Under the pieces are notes generated by a model that saw only the letters and a list, made by a program, of their open reading frames with translations, was not told the origin of the DNA and did not search any database. A program made the translations under genes and the position numbers. This document shows positions 33,571 to 40,117 of a DNA stretch of 40,117 bases, in pieces; positions within the stretch are counted from its first letter, which is position 1; each line of letters begins with the position of its first letter. Location: positions 1-40,117 of the forward strand of contig CAITUY010000081.1 of NCBI GenBank assembly GCA_903895695.1. The letters run 5' to 3'. This DNA comes from an uncultured bacterium. GTDB lineage: Bacteria; Verrucomicrobiota; Kiritimatiellia; CAIKKV01; CAITUY01.

Positions 33571-34695
33571 TCACCCTCTATCGCTCTTCTGCCGCCGCGT
33601 ACGGCTTGTCCCGCCGTAGCCTTCAGGCGGAGGCGGATGGGCGCGGGAGTAAGGGAAGAAACGCTTAAGGCCGTTGAGAGGCTTCTCGTAGGCAAACCAC
33701 GAGGCCGTTGTGAGCGCCAGCAGAATCGTGCCACACCAAGCGAGTCGCCACGGCAACGATGTCATCCACAGGTGGGGCAACGCGCATCTCTTTACCGCCA
33801 CACCCCAGATGATCGGCACCAGGGGATGCAAAATGTAAAGGCCATAGCTGATCACCCCGCAGCCGACGAGTGGCGCCCAGGACAGACACCTCCCCAGGGG
33901 AGTCCCCGCCGCCTGCGAGACAAACCCGACCGTTCCGATGCAGGCCATCACCATCGCCAGATGCCCACAGGCGACGATCAACGCCCCGCCATGCTCGCCC
34001 TGAACAACACGGATCAACCACCACGCCGACAGTCCCAACACCAGCGTGCCCCACACCAGACGATTCCAGGGCCGCGACTTGGCGGGAATCAGGGCGAGCA
34101 ACGCGCCGCCCGCCAACGCATCTGAGGCTGCAAAAGGCAGCATCGTGACAAAGATGACGTTAGGCATGAAGATCGCCGTCAGGAGTCGCAGCGCCGGAAC
34201 CGATACGGCGAGCGCCGAGACCGCGCCGATGAGGTAGCGCTGAGGAACATACAAGATCACCCACGGCCACAACCAGTAGAACTGCTCCTCGACCGCCAGC
34301 GACCAGAAGTGCGCGACAGGGCCATACCAGTCCTGCGCCATGAAAAAATAGATGTTCGACGTATAGGTCAGATGCCACCACAGGGTCTCGCGAACGGAAA
34401 AAATCCCAGCCAGTGCCATCAGCAACACGACGGCATAGTAGAGCGGAAAGATGCGAAGAAAACGCCGGGCATAGAATGATTTCAAAACCCATCTGCGCGA
34501 CGCAGGATCAGCACCGTGGCGTCGGGCATTGGCCAGGATGCTAGTGATCAGGAATCCACTGAGCACAAAGAAGAGCTGAACGCCAAGCACGCCCCACGCA
34601 ATCCCGCCTTGGAACGAGGCCGGGAACCAGTGGGAGAAGATGACGCTCAGTACGGCCAGGCCCCTCAGTCCATCGAGCTGCGGGATGTATTTCAA
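33571..34695 (-). CDS. Membrane acyltransferase family 3 (OafA-like)
   Basis: This 374-residue polytopic protein begins KYIPQLDGLRGLAVLSVIFSHWF, the signature of acyltransferase-3 proteins, with GVQLFFVLSGFLIT shortly after and about ten hydrophobic segments. WSLAVEEQFYWLWPWVI, a highly conserved family block, is present. Members acylate (often acetylate) surface sugars across the inner membrane. There is no fused C-terminal SGNH domain. The separate SGNH protein at 22790-24280 might cooperate, which is inference. The start is TTG at 34693-34695 with a weak ribosome site. Confidence 0.93.
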   Translation of the reverse strand: MKYIPQLDGLRGLAVLSVIFSHWFPASFQGGIAWGVLGVQLFFVLSGFLITSILANARRHGADPASRRWVLKSFYARRFLRIFPLYYAVVLLMALAGIFSVRETLWWHLTYTSNIYFFMAQDWYGPVAHFWSLAVEEQFYWLWPWVILYVPQRYLIGAVSALAVSVPALRLLTAIFMPNVIFVTMLPFAASDALAGGALLALIPAKSRPWNRLVWGTLVLGLSAWWLIRVVQGEHGGALIVACGHLAMVMACIGTVGFVSQAAGTPLGRCLSWAPLVGCGVISYGLYILHPLVPIIWGVAVKRCALPHLWMTSLPWRLAWCGTILLALTTASWFAYEKPLNGLKRFFPYSRAHPPPPEGYGGTSRTRRQKSDRG

Positions 34696-34710
34696 TCGTG
34701 CTTCGCTCCT

Positions 34711-34813
34711 CTGTAGCCGCGCACGTTGGGCGCGGGAAGAACGCGGTCACCGCCCGCGTCTACAATGTGCTTCGCTCTTCTTCTCTTCTGTAGCCGCGCA
34801 CGCTGGGCGCGGG
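34711..34813. repeat. Dispersed 26-bp repeat, copies 2 and 3, with flanking tandem sequence
   Basis: Copies at 34711-34736 and 34788-34813 read CTGTAGCCGCGCACG, two variable bases (TT or CT), then GGGCGCGGG. Each is preceded by a GCTTCGCTC-containing stretch, so a unit of about 77 bp looks duplicated. They fill most of the 137-bp gap between rfbH and the acyltransferase gene. Confidence 0.8.
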
Positions 34814-34832
34814 GATGCAACGCTTCGCTCTT

Positions 34833-36149
34833 CTACTCCGGCCGGCTCGAAAAAAACTGATCGAACGTCGCGAGCATGTGCCCGATCATGGGCGCGGTCA
34901 GACCCGGATACACGCCAATGAAGAAGGTGCGTTCGGTGATGGCATCCGTGTTCGTCAACTTGCCGACGACGCGATGCTCGATCTCCTGATACGCCGGATG
35001 CCGCAGCAGATTCCCGCAGAACAGGTTCCGGGTCTCGATCTTGGCGGCCTCAAGCGCGCCCACGATATCGGCTCGCGCAAAGGGCGCATCGGGCCTCACC
35101 GTGATCACGAAGCCAAACCAGGACGGGTCCGACCCCGGTGTCGCGGCGTGCAGGATCAGGTGCTGCTCGTGTTTCTTCAGTCCTACCATAAGCGCCGCGT
35201 GGTGACGCTTCCGGGCCGCCACAAAGGAGTCCAGCTTCTTCAACTGGGCCACGCCGATCGCCGCCTGCAGGTCGGTTGCCTTCAGGTTATACCCGATATG
35301 CGAGTAGACGTACTTGTGGTCATAGCCGAACGGCAGCGTGCCGAACTGCTGGCTGAAGCGCTTGCCGCAGGTGTTGTTCTCCCCGCCTGTGCAGTAGCAG
35401 TCGCGGCCCCAGTCGCGGAAGCTGCGGGCAATGCGCGCCAGCTCGTCGTCCCGGGTCGCCACGGCCCCGCCCTCGCCCAGGGTGATGTGGTGCGCCGGGT
35501 AGAAACTGAATGTGGCCAGGTCGCCGAACGTGGCCGTGAGCTGCCCCTCGTAGCGGCTGCCGAGCGCGTCGCAGTTGTCCTCCACCAGCCACAGGTTGTG
35601 CCGGTCGCAGAACTCGCGCACCTCGCGCACGGCATAGGGCACGCCCATGGTGTGGGCGATCATGACGGCGCGCGTCCGGGGACTGAGCGCCGCCTCGATC
35701 GCGGCCGGCGTCGGCACATAGGTGCCGAGCTCGACGTCGACGAAAACCGGCACCGCACGATTCTGCAGGACCGGGTTGACCGTGGTGGGGAATCCTGCCG
35801 CCACGGTGATGACTTCATCCCCGGGCTTCAACCGCCGGTCTTTGAGTTTCGGGGACGTGAGCGCCGATAGCGCGATCAGGTTTGCCGACGAGCCCGAGTT
35901 CACGAGCAGGACATTGCCGATGCCGAGATACTCGGCCAGTCCGGTCTCGAACTCCTCGGTGAACCGGCCGGCCGTGAGCCAGAAGTCCAGCGAAGCATCC
36001 GCGAGCGACACCCGTTCCTCGGCATCAAAGACCCGGCCGGCGTAGCGCACGGGATCCTCGCCGGGCCGGAAGGCACGCGGCGGCTCGGCCTGATGGTAGG
36101 CGCGCACGAGGTCGAGAATCTGGCCGCGTAATTCGGTTCGTTTGCTCAT
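34833..36149 (-). CDS. rfbH: CDP-4-keto-6-deoxy-D-glucose 3-dehydrase (E1)
   Basis: This 438-residue enzyme removes the C3 hydroxyl of CDP-4-keto-6-deoxyglucose using pyridoxamine phosphate and a [2Fe-2S] cluster. The diagnostic histidine that replaces the PLP lysine of aminotransferases is present (His220 in YPAHHITLGEGG). All four cluster cysteines fall at the family positions: Cys193 (EDNCDALGS), Cys251 and Cys253 (DCYCTGGENNTC), and Cys261. Length is normal. The reductase partner (E3, ddhD/rfbI) is not visible in the window and may be supplied from elsewhere. It follows rfbG after a repeat-filled 101-bp gap. Confidence 0.96.
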   Translation of the reverse strand: MSKRTELRGQILDLVRAYHQAEPPRAFRPGEDPVRYAGRVFDAEERVSLADASLDFWLTAGRFTEEFETGLAEYLGIGNVLLVNSGSSANLIALSALTSPKLKDRRLKPGDEVITVAAGFPTTVNPVLQNRAVPVFVDVELGTYVPTPAAIEAALSPRTRAVMIAHTMGVPYAVREVREFCDRHNLWLVEDNCDALGSRYEGQLTATFGDLATFSFYPAHHITLGEGGAVATRDDELARIARSFRDWGRDCYCTGGENNTCGKRFSQQFGTLPFGYDHKYVYSHIGYNLKATDLQAAIGVAQLKKLDSFVAARKRHHAALMVGLKKHEQHLILHAATPGSDPSWFGFVITVRPDAPFARADIVGALEAAKIETRNLFCGNLLRHPAYQEIEHRVVGKLTNTDAITERTFFIGVYPGLTAPMIGHMLATFDQFFSSRPE

Positions 36150-36180
36150 GGGTTGACCTCAATCATCATCGCGACCAACC

Positions 36181-36256
36181 AGGTAGGGCGAGGGCCTCCG
36201 GCCCCGCCGTATCAGGCGAGTCGCAGAGGCGCGGCAAGGATGCCGCGGCCCTACCT
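36181..36256. repeat. Palindromic TAGGGCG-family repeat
   Basis: Left arm AGGTAGGGCGAGGGCCTCCG (36181-36200) and right arm ending GCGGCCCTACCT (36245-36256) are imperfect inverted copies. On the minus strand the tip AGGTAGGG supplies the TAG stop of rfbG (36251-36253). This is the same family as 19860-19935. Confidence 0.8.
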
Positions 36257-37357
36257 CATACAACATCGCTCCGTCTCGTATGCCGCGATATCACCCAGCG
36301 AGGCGTCGCGCATGGAGTGCCCGGGATTCGCCTGGTACCGTCGATACCACGCCACGGTCCGGTCCACCGTCGCGGCCAGGTTCCAGACTGGGCGCCAGCC
36401 CAAAACAGACATCGCCTTGTCGATGCTCAGCCGCAACACGGCCGCCTCATGCGGCTGGGCGGGATCACTGACGTCTTTCCACGTTCCCTGTCCCCACGCC
36501 CGGCACACCCGTTCCACCAAATCGCGGACCGGCACTTCATCACTCTGCTGGGGCCCGAAATTCCACGCGCCGCACCACTGCGGCTCGTCAGAAGCCAGCA
36601 TCCGGGCGGCCAGGGCCAGATAGCCCGAAAGCGGTTCCAGGACATGCTGCCAGGGGCGGACCGCCGATGGGTTGCGGACGGGCACCGGTTGGCCGGAAAC
36701 CAAGTGCCGGATAATGTCGGTCATGATTCGATCCTTGGCCCAGTCACCGCCGCCGATCACATTGCCGGCCCGGGCCGTGGCGACCTTCACCCCGTGATCC
36801 GGCAGGCGCGCGGGGTTGAAGAAGGAATGCCGGTAAGACTGCACGAGCAACTCGGTGGCGCCCTTGCTGGCGCTATAAGGATCCGCTCCTCCCATCGGGT
36901 CGGTCTCGCGGTACGCCGGTCCCTGCTCACGATTCTCGTAGCATTTGTCGCTGGTCACCACAATCACGGCACAGGGCCGGCCCGCGGCCCGCACGGCATC
37001 GAGCAGGGCGGCTGTGCCGAGCACGTTGACGTCAAAAGTTTCGCGCGGAGCGCGGTAACTTTCGCGTACCAGCGACTGGGCCGCGAGGTGGAAGACCACG
37101 TCCGGCTGCGCCCGATCGACCGCCGCCTGCAGCGCGGCCGTGTCGCGGAGATCGGCCTCGTGATGATCGGCGAGGACCTCGCGCACGCCCGCCACCTCGA
37201 AGTGACTCGGAACGGTCGGCGGCTTGAGCGCATAGCCCGTGACGTGGGCCCCCCGTTCCGCCAGCCACAGGCTGAGCCAGGAGCCTTTGAAACCGGTGTG
37301 ACCGGTAACCAGGACCCGTCGGCCTTGGAAGGCGGACTGGATGGACGCACGGTTCAA
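36251..37357 (-). CDS. rfbG: CDP-glucose 4,6-dehydratase
   Basis: This 368-residue extended SDR converts CDP-D-glucose to CDP-4-keto-6-deoxy-D-glucose. The cofactor motif VTGHTGFKGSWL at 17-28 is typical of this branch. VTSDKCYEN at 134-142 holds the dehydratase Thr-Ser/Asp-Lys set, and the Tyr161-x3-Lys165 pair is in YSASK. ARAGNVIGGGDWAKDRI is a further family hallmark. I chose TTG at 37355-37357: it forms a TTGA overlap with the rfbF stop and has a GGAAGG ribosome site. A longer frame would reread rfbF. The stop codon is provided by a repeat element, so the original C-terminus may have been slightly altered. Confidence 0.95.
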   Translation of the reverse strand: MNRASIQSAFQGRRVLVTGHTGFKGSWLSLWLAERGAHVTGYALKPPTVPSHFEVAGVREVLADHHEADLRDTAALQAAVDRAQPDVVFHLAAQSLVRESYRAPRETFDVNVLGTAALLDAVRAAGRPCAVIVVTSDKCYENREQGPAYRETDPMGGADPYSASKGATELLVQSYRHSFFNPARLPDHGVKVATARAGNVIGGGDWAKDRIMTDIIRHLVSGQPVPVRNPSAVRPWQHVLEPLSGYLALAARMLASDEPQWCGAWNFGPQQSDEVPVRDLVERVCRAWGQGTWKDVSDPAQPHEAAVLRLSIDKAMSVLGWRPVWNLAATVDRTVAWYRRYQANPGHSMRDASLGDIAAYETERCCMR

Positions 37358-38142
37358 CGCCAGACCTTCCAGGGAGCCTGCCCGTTCTGCCACTGGCGCT
37401 CCAGGGCCTCCCAGTCGCGATAAGTGTCCATGCACTGCCAGTAGCCCGCGTGTTCGTAGACGCGCAACTGGTCGTCCTTCGCGCACCGTTCGAGCGGCCC
37501 GCGTTCGAGCAGGCAGCCCTCCTCATCGGCCAGGTAGGCGAGGAAGGCCGGCTCGAAGAAGAAGAAACCGCCGTTGATCATCCCCTGGCCCACCTGGGAT
37601 TTTTCGCTGAATGAAACCACGCGGCTCCCGTCGACCTCCATCTCGCCGAACCGGCTCGGCGGCCGGACCCCGGTGATGGTGGCCAGGCGCCCATGGGCCT
37701 TGTGGAACGCCAGCACCTTGCGCAGATCCACATCGGCTACACCGTCCCCGTAGGTGACGCAAAAGGTCCCGGCACGTTTCCCCAGGTAGGGCGCGGCCCG
37801 TTTGATGCGGGCTCCCGTCATCGCGGCCTCGCCCGTGTAGGCGAGCGTGACTTTCCAGCCCGCCTCGGAATGCCTGGCGCCGTGATAGCGGATACTGTCC
37901 GGCTCCCCCAGTTTGAGGGTGAAGTCGCCGTTCATGGCCTCGTAGTTGAGAAAGTATTCCTTGATGAGATTGGCTTTGTAGCCCAGGCACAGGATGAAGT
38001 CATTCAGGTCATAATGAGCGTAGAGCTTCATGATGTGCCATAGGATGGGCCGGCCGCCGATCTCGACCATGGGCTTGGGACGGATCTCGGTGTGTTCCCG
38101 CAGCCGCGTTCCCTGCCCACCGCATAGGATCATTACTTTCAC
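37354..38142 (-). CDS. rfbF: Glucose-1-phosphate cytidylyltransferase
   Basis: This 262-residue enzyme makes CDP-glucose from CTP and glucose 1-phosphate, the entry step to CDP-deoxysugars. The nucleotide-binding loop GGQGTRL is at 8-14, followed by RPKPMVEIGGRPILWHIM. FCVTYGDGVADVDL, GMINGGFFFFEP and the C-terminal WQCMDTYRDW are all characteristic. The start is GTG at 38140-38142, seven bases after an AAGGAGG ribosome site. It is the first biosynthetic gene behind the regulator (19-bp gap) and is TTGA-coupled to rfbG. Confidence 0.96.
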   Translation of the reverse strand: MKVMILCGGQGTRLREHTEIRPKPMVEIGGRPILWHIMKLYAHYDLNDFILCLGYKANLIKEYFLNYEAMNGDFTLKLGEPDSIRYHGARHSEAGWKVTLAYTGEAAMTGARIKRAAPYLGKRAGTFCVTYGDGVADVDLRKVLAFHKAHGRLATITGVRPPSRFGEMEVDGSRVVSFSEKSQVGQGMINGGFFFFEPAFLAYLADEEGCLLERGPLERCAKDDQLRVYEHAGYWQCMDTYRDWEALERQWQNGQAPWKVWR

Positions 38143-38161
38143 GCCATGTCCTCCTTCGCCG

Positions 38162-38650
38162 TCACTTCATCAAGACTTTCACCAGCGGATTACCCCACAG
38201 CGACTGCACTTTGCCTTGAAATTCGCGCAATCGCTTGACCCGCGACTGAAGAAAAGCATGATTTGGAACCGGCTTGGCCTGCGCATTAAGCTGCGCATCC
38301 GTGGCGTCCAGCAGTTCGGAGAGGGAGGATAACCGCTTGCCCATCACGTCCATGATGACGTTCCGCAGCATTCGGCCAAAGTAATCGTTGGCCGTGTAGT
38401 AATCCTTGCGGTCCCCCTTGATCCAGACGCGCTGCACGGCACCCCATTGCTCGAGTTGCCGTACCACCATGCTGGCGCTGCCCTTGCTGATGCCCAGCCC
38501 CTCCTTCAGGTCATCCAAGGACCGGGGCTCCGGGCTAAAGTACAGGTAGGCAAATACTTGCCCCGCCACGCGCCCGACGCCGAGCGTCTGGGTGGTGTTG
38601 CCCGCTTCTTCGACGAAGCGGCGGATCAAGGGGTCGTCAGAGGGAGACAT
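38162..38650 (-). CDS. GbsR/MarR-family transcriptional regulator
   Basis: This 162-residue protein has a winged-helix core (RSLDDLKEGLGISKGSASMV, then RQLEQWGAVQRVWIKGDRKDYYTA, about 43-87) flanked by helices likely used for dimerisation, as in GbsR-type MarR relatives. It is the promoter-proximal gene of the main operon. The leader carries a -35/-10 pair and a 24-bp palindrome overlapping the -10, which suggests that it represses its own promoter and so the glycan genes. The ATG at 38648-38650 has no clear ribosome site. The ligand is unknown. Confidence 0.85.
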   Translation of the reverse strand: MSPSDDPLIRRFVEEAGNTTQTLGVGRVAGQVFAYLYFSPEPRSLDDLKEGLGISKGSASMVVRQLEQWGAVQRVWIKGDRKDYYTANDYFGRMLRNVIMDVMGKRLSSLSELLDATDAQLNAQAKPVPNHAFLQSRVKRLREFQGKVQSLWGNPLVKVLMK

Positions 38651-38805
38651 GGAAGATGAGGACGAAGGAGAAAAGCAGAAATCTGAGCAGGAGCGCCGAA
38701 CCGGATGGCGAACGGGAGAAGGCGGGGAATCGGGAAGCAGGTTTCAGGTTACCGAATTACGTCTTCCGAACAGACTCCGTCCCCGTCCCCTATGCAGCAA
38801 TCAAC

Positions 38806-38829
38806 ATCGTTCAATACGTACTGAACGAT
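38806..38829. promoter_or_regulatory. 24-bp near-perfect palindrome, probable operator
   Basis: ATCGTTCA (38806-38813) faces TGAACGAT (38822-38829) across ATACGTAC. Only one symmetric pair mismatches in 24 bases. It covers most of the -10 and the probable start-site region of the promoter that drives the regulator gene. This geometry suits binding by a dimeric winged-helix repressor. Confidence 0.8.
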
Positions 38830-38853
38830 ATGCTTTGCGCCAAGGTGTGTCAA
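38825..38853 (-). promoter_or_regulatory. Sigma70-like promoter of the regulator/glycan operon
   Basis: On the minus strand TTGACA (38853-38848) is followed after exactly 17 bases by TATCGT (38830-38825). The start codon of the regulator lies about 175 bases downstream, giving a long leader. The -10 overlaps the palindromic operator. No transcript data exist to confirm it. Confidence 0.6.
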
Positions 38854-38882
38854 TCGGGAAAAACTGACGCGGCGGGGCGTTG

Positions 38883-38898
38883 TCAATGTGGGAGGCGC
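38883..38898. repeat. REP-like fragment related to the RAYT repeats
   Basis: TCAATGTGGGAGGCGC matches the ends of the repeats at 21930 and 21999 near the RAYT gene. It lies immediately beyond the stop codon of the FkbM-like gene, 16 kb from the RAYT gene. Confidence 0.65.
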
Positions 38899-39834
38899 CT
38901 ATCTGCCGTCGCCGGAGTTGAGCTCTTCAGGCGACTTCCGGCTGTCCTCTGCTTGAATTCTCTCGCCCACCGCACTGCAGGTGAGACTGTACTTACCCTC
39001 ATGCGCGGCAAACAGCTTCGCAAGGAACAAGACGGCTTCGCTGGTATCCATCGTCAGCAGAGCTTCCACATCGCGATTCCAAGGGAACTTCGCTTTTCTG
39101 TCGGCCTTCTGGCGATAACCCCGTTCGTAGGCTTCACGAGCGGACATTCCGGGATGGGGATACAGGTTGCCGTCAATGAGGAAGACGTTGTTATACTCAA
39201 GTTGCACGATCCGATACTCATGGGCTACGCACAGTTTCTCGACCTGTGAGATGCTCATGCCAAAAAAGTGCGACTCATCCCACGAATACGCCTCGTCATA
39301 CAGGACGGTGAATTCCAACGGTGGCGGGATCTTCTCGTTGATCTCGGCAATCACGATCGCCGGCCGGTACGTGCCCAGCAGCGAATCCAAGACGAAATAA
39401 TCGTAGGAGTCTATGTCCAGGCTCAACACGCCGAAGTGCAGAGGTATGCCGTACGCCTGAAGGAATCCGCAGACGTTCGCGGGGGCAATTCGTGCCTGGC
39501 ACGTGGAGACTCGCGGGAAAGCCCGATAAAGTCTGGCCATTTCGGCAACCTTCACGGCGTCGCATTCAAAACACACGCCCCTCCAGCCGCCCCGTGCCAG
39601 GTTGACGGTGTTGGACCAGTTGATTCCATCGCTAGCGCCGATGTCGACATAACTGTCCTCGACGATGCCCAATTCATGAATGAATCGGTCCAGTACCACG
39701 GCCTCCTCGCCAAAGGAAGCCCCCCTTGCCAGGGTGGCGGCGTCTTGCTCTTTCTGCAGCCACTTCGTACGAATGACCCGAAACCCAAGCCGAGCAAAAA
39801 AATGGTTGTTTAGAACGTCTGAAATGCGTGTCAT
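38899..39834 (-). CDS. FkbM-like SAM methyltransferase
   Basis: This 311-residue protein has YVDIGASDGINWSNTVNL at 62-79 as the SAM-binding strand and loop, GVCFECDAVKVAEMARLY for motif II, and LSLDIDSYDYFVLDSLLG, corresponding to the FkbM DIxGxE-like region. The C-terminal EYRIVQLEYNNVFLID is also family-like. I chose the ATG at 39832-39834 with a GGGGAG ribosome site. It is upstream of the regulator and seems to be its own transcription unit, with a similar promoter. GC content is lower than in most of the locus (28 of 60 bases at 39181-39240), suggesting separate acquisition. Confidence 0.8.
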   Translation of the reverse strand: MTRISDVLNNHFFARLGFRVIRTKWLQKEQDAATLARGASFGEEAVVLDRFIHELGIVEDSYVDIGASDGINWSNTVNLARGGWRGVCFECDAVKVAEMARLYRAFPRVSTCQARIAPANVCGFLQAYGIPLHFGVLSLDIDSYDYFVLDSLLGTYRPAIVIAEINEKIPPPLEFTVLYDEAYSWDESHFFGMSISQVEKLCVAHEYRIVQLEYNNVFLIDGNLYPHPGMSAREAYERGYRQKADRKAKFPWNRDVEALLTMDTSEAVLFLAKLFAAHEGKYSLTCSAVGERIQAEDSRKSPEELNSGDGR

Positions 39835-39923
39835 TATCGACCACTCCCCTTGTCCCGCCAAACTTGCCGTAGGCACCACTCCCAAAGCCCTGTACAGACA
39901 GACGGTATACTCATTTTGTTTGA

Positions 39924-39952
39924 ACGGTACAGAAAATCAGCACCGTTGTCAA
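39924..39952 (-). promoter_or_regulatory. Sigma70-like promoter of the FkbM-like gene
   Basis: On the minus strand TTGACA (39952-39947), a 17-base spacer and TACCGT (39929-39924) lie about 90 bases before the start codon. The -10 runs into CGTTCA, the same half-site that begins the operator at the regulator promoter, at the same offset. The opposite half-site is not conserved. The -10 is weak. Confidence 0.45.
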
Positions 39953-39981
39953 CTCGGTCCTGCAGATCTCGCACTGGGCGA

Positions 39982-40066
39982 GTTGCGCCACATTAGATGT
40001 TACCGAAGGGAAGGAGGTGGACGGGAGGGAGAGAGACGGTTGCGCCATAATTGATGTTACCGAAGG
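39982..40066. repeat. Pair of 28-bp direct repeats next to a probable transposase start
   Basis: Bases 39982-40009 and 40039-40066 agree at 25 of 28 positions, including the shared starts GTTGCGCCA and ends GATGTTACCGAAGG. They precede a plus-strand start codon and may be the subterminal repeats of an insertion sequence whose left end lies here. The rest of 39835-40083 holds the promoter above and no gene. Confidence 0.65.
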
Positions 40067-40083
40067 AAAGGGAACATTCAGCT

Positions 40084-40117
40084 ATGGTCAGCCAGTCGAA
40101 GCGGGAGTATCTCGCCC
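40084..40117 (+). CDS. Probable transposase/integrase, N-terminal 11 codons only
   Basis: A plus-strand frame starts ATG at 40084 after an AAAGGGA ribosome site and reads MVSQSKREYLA to the window edge. From memory, this start resembles a family of DDE-type (rve core) transposases that begin with a similar SKREYL block. The direct repeats just upstream support an insertion sequence. With 11 residues the call is tentative. It is the only plus-strand gene in the window and marks the edge of the glycan locus. Confidence 0.4.
   Translation, partial: MVSQSKREYLA

Noticed and set aside
36317..37423. Plus-strand open frame of over 360 codons
   Set aside because: It is antisense to rfbG and the rfbF end; no protein-like motifs are seen.
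1..40117. tRNA, rRNA or riboswitch genes
   Set aside because: No cloverleaf, rRNA-like block or conserved aptamer sequence was recognised on either strand by eye.

Overview
The window is a large glycan-biosynthesis and export locus from a high-GC, probably Gram-negative bacterium. Every gene lies on the minus strand, so transcription runs from about 39.8 kb down to 1, except for the first codons of a probable transposase on the plus strand at the right edge. Genes are packed tightly. Many pairs share a 4-base ATGA, GTGA or TTGA stop/start overlap, as in one long translationally coupled operon. Intergenic gaps hold several families of short palindromic or tandem repeats, and one REP-type (RAYT) transposase sits among its own repeats. 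This architecture and repeat load remind me of the PVC superphylum (Verrucomicrobiota, Kiritimatiellota, Lentisphaerota) or similar bacteria. That placement is a low-confidence impression, not a proof.

From the promoter side, right to left: an FkbM-like methyltransferase (38899-39834); a GbsR/MarR-type regulator (38162-38650) preceded by a promoter whose -10 overlaps a 24-bp near-perfect palindrome; the CDP-3,6-dideoxyhexose genes rfbF-rfbG-rfbH (34833-38142); an acyltransferase-3 membrane protein; a SAM methyltransferase; a small MNT nucleotidyltransferase; an NDP-sugar SDR; a short NeuB-type synthase, a KdsC-like phosphatase and an acetolactate-synthase-like TPP enzyme (27452-30651); then three tandem FkbM-family units, the last lacking its N-terminal half and lying in frame behind an amber stop.

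Next come an SGNH hydrolase-like membrane protein with a repeat-derived in-frame insertion, the RAYT island, and the export module: ABC-2 permease (Wzm type), a radical SAM/SPASM protein, and an ATPase with a C-terminal Wzt glycan-binding domain (18508-21901). A methyltransferase follows. Then a CDP-glycerol-type pair (TagD-like cytidylyltransferase plus PF04464-type phosphotransferase) lies between two paralogous GT4 glycosyltransferases (13694-17725).

The left 13.7 kb holds the assembly enzymes: a toroid-methyltransferase-methyltransferase fusion, two GT2s, a GT4, an SDR, a GT2-GT4 fusion, an HlpA-like GT-A protein, further GT4 and GT2 enzymes, a methyltransferase, and a GT4 cut by the left edge.

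Working model (inference): the cluster makes a heteroglycan containing a CDP-derived dideoxy, possibly branched-chain, sugar and a 2-keto-3-deoxy acid sugar. The glycan is decorated with methyl, acyl and glycerophosphate-like groups. It is exported by an ABC transporter whose Wzt C-terminal domain would recognise a modified chain end. The most unusual parts are the toroid/double-methyltransferase fusion, the radical SAM enzyme between the transporter genes, the teichoic-acid-like pair in an apparently Gram-negative setting, and the TPP enzyme in a cluster that can supply CDP-3,6-dideoxy-4-keto sugar.
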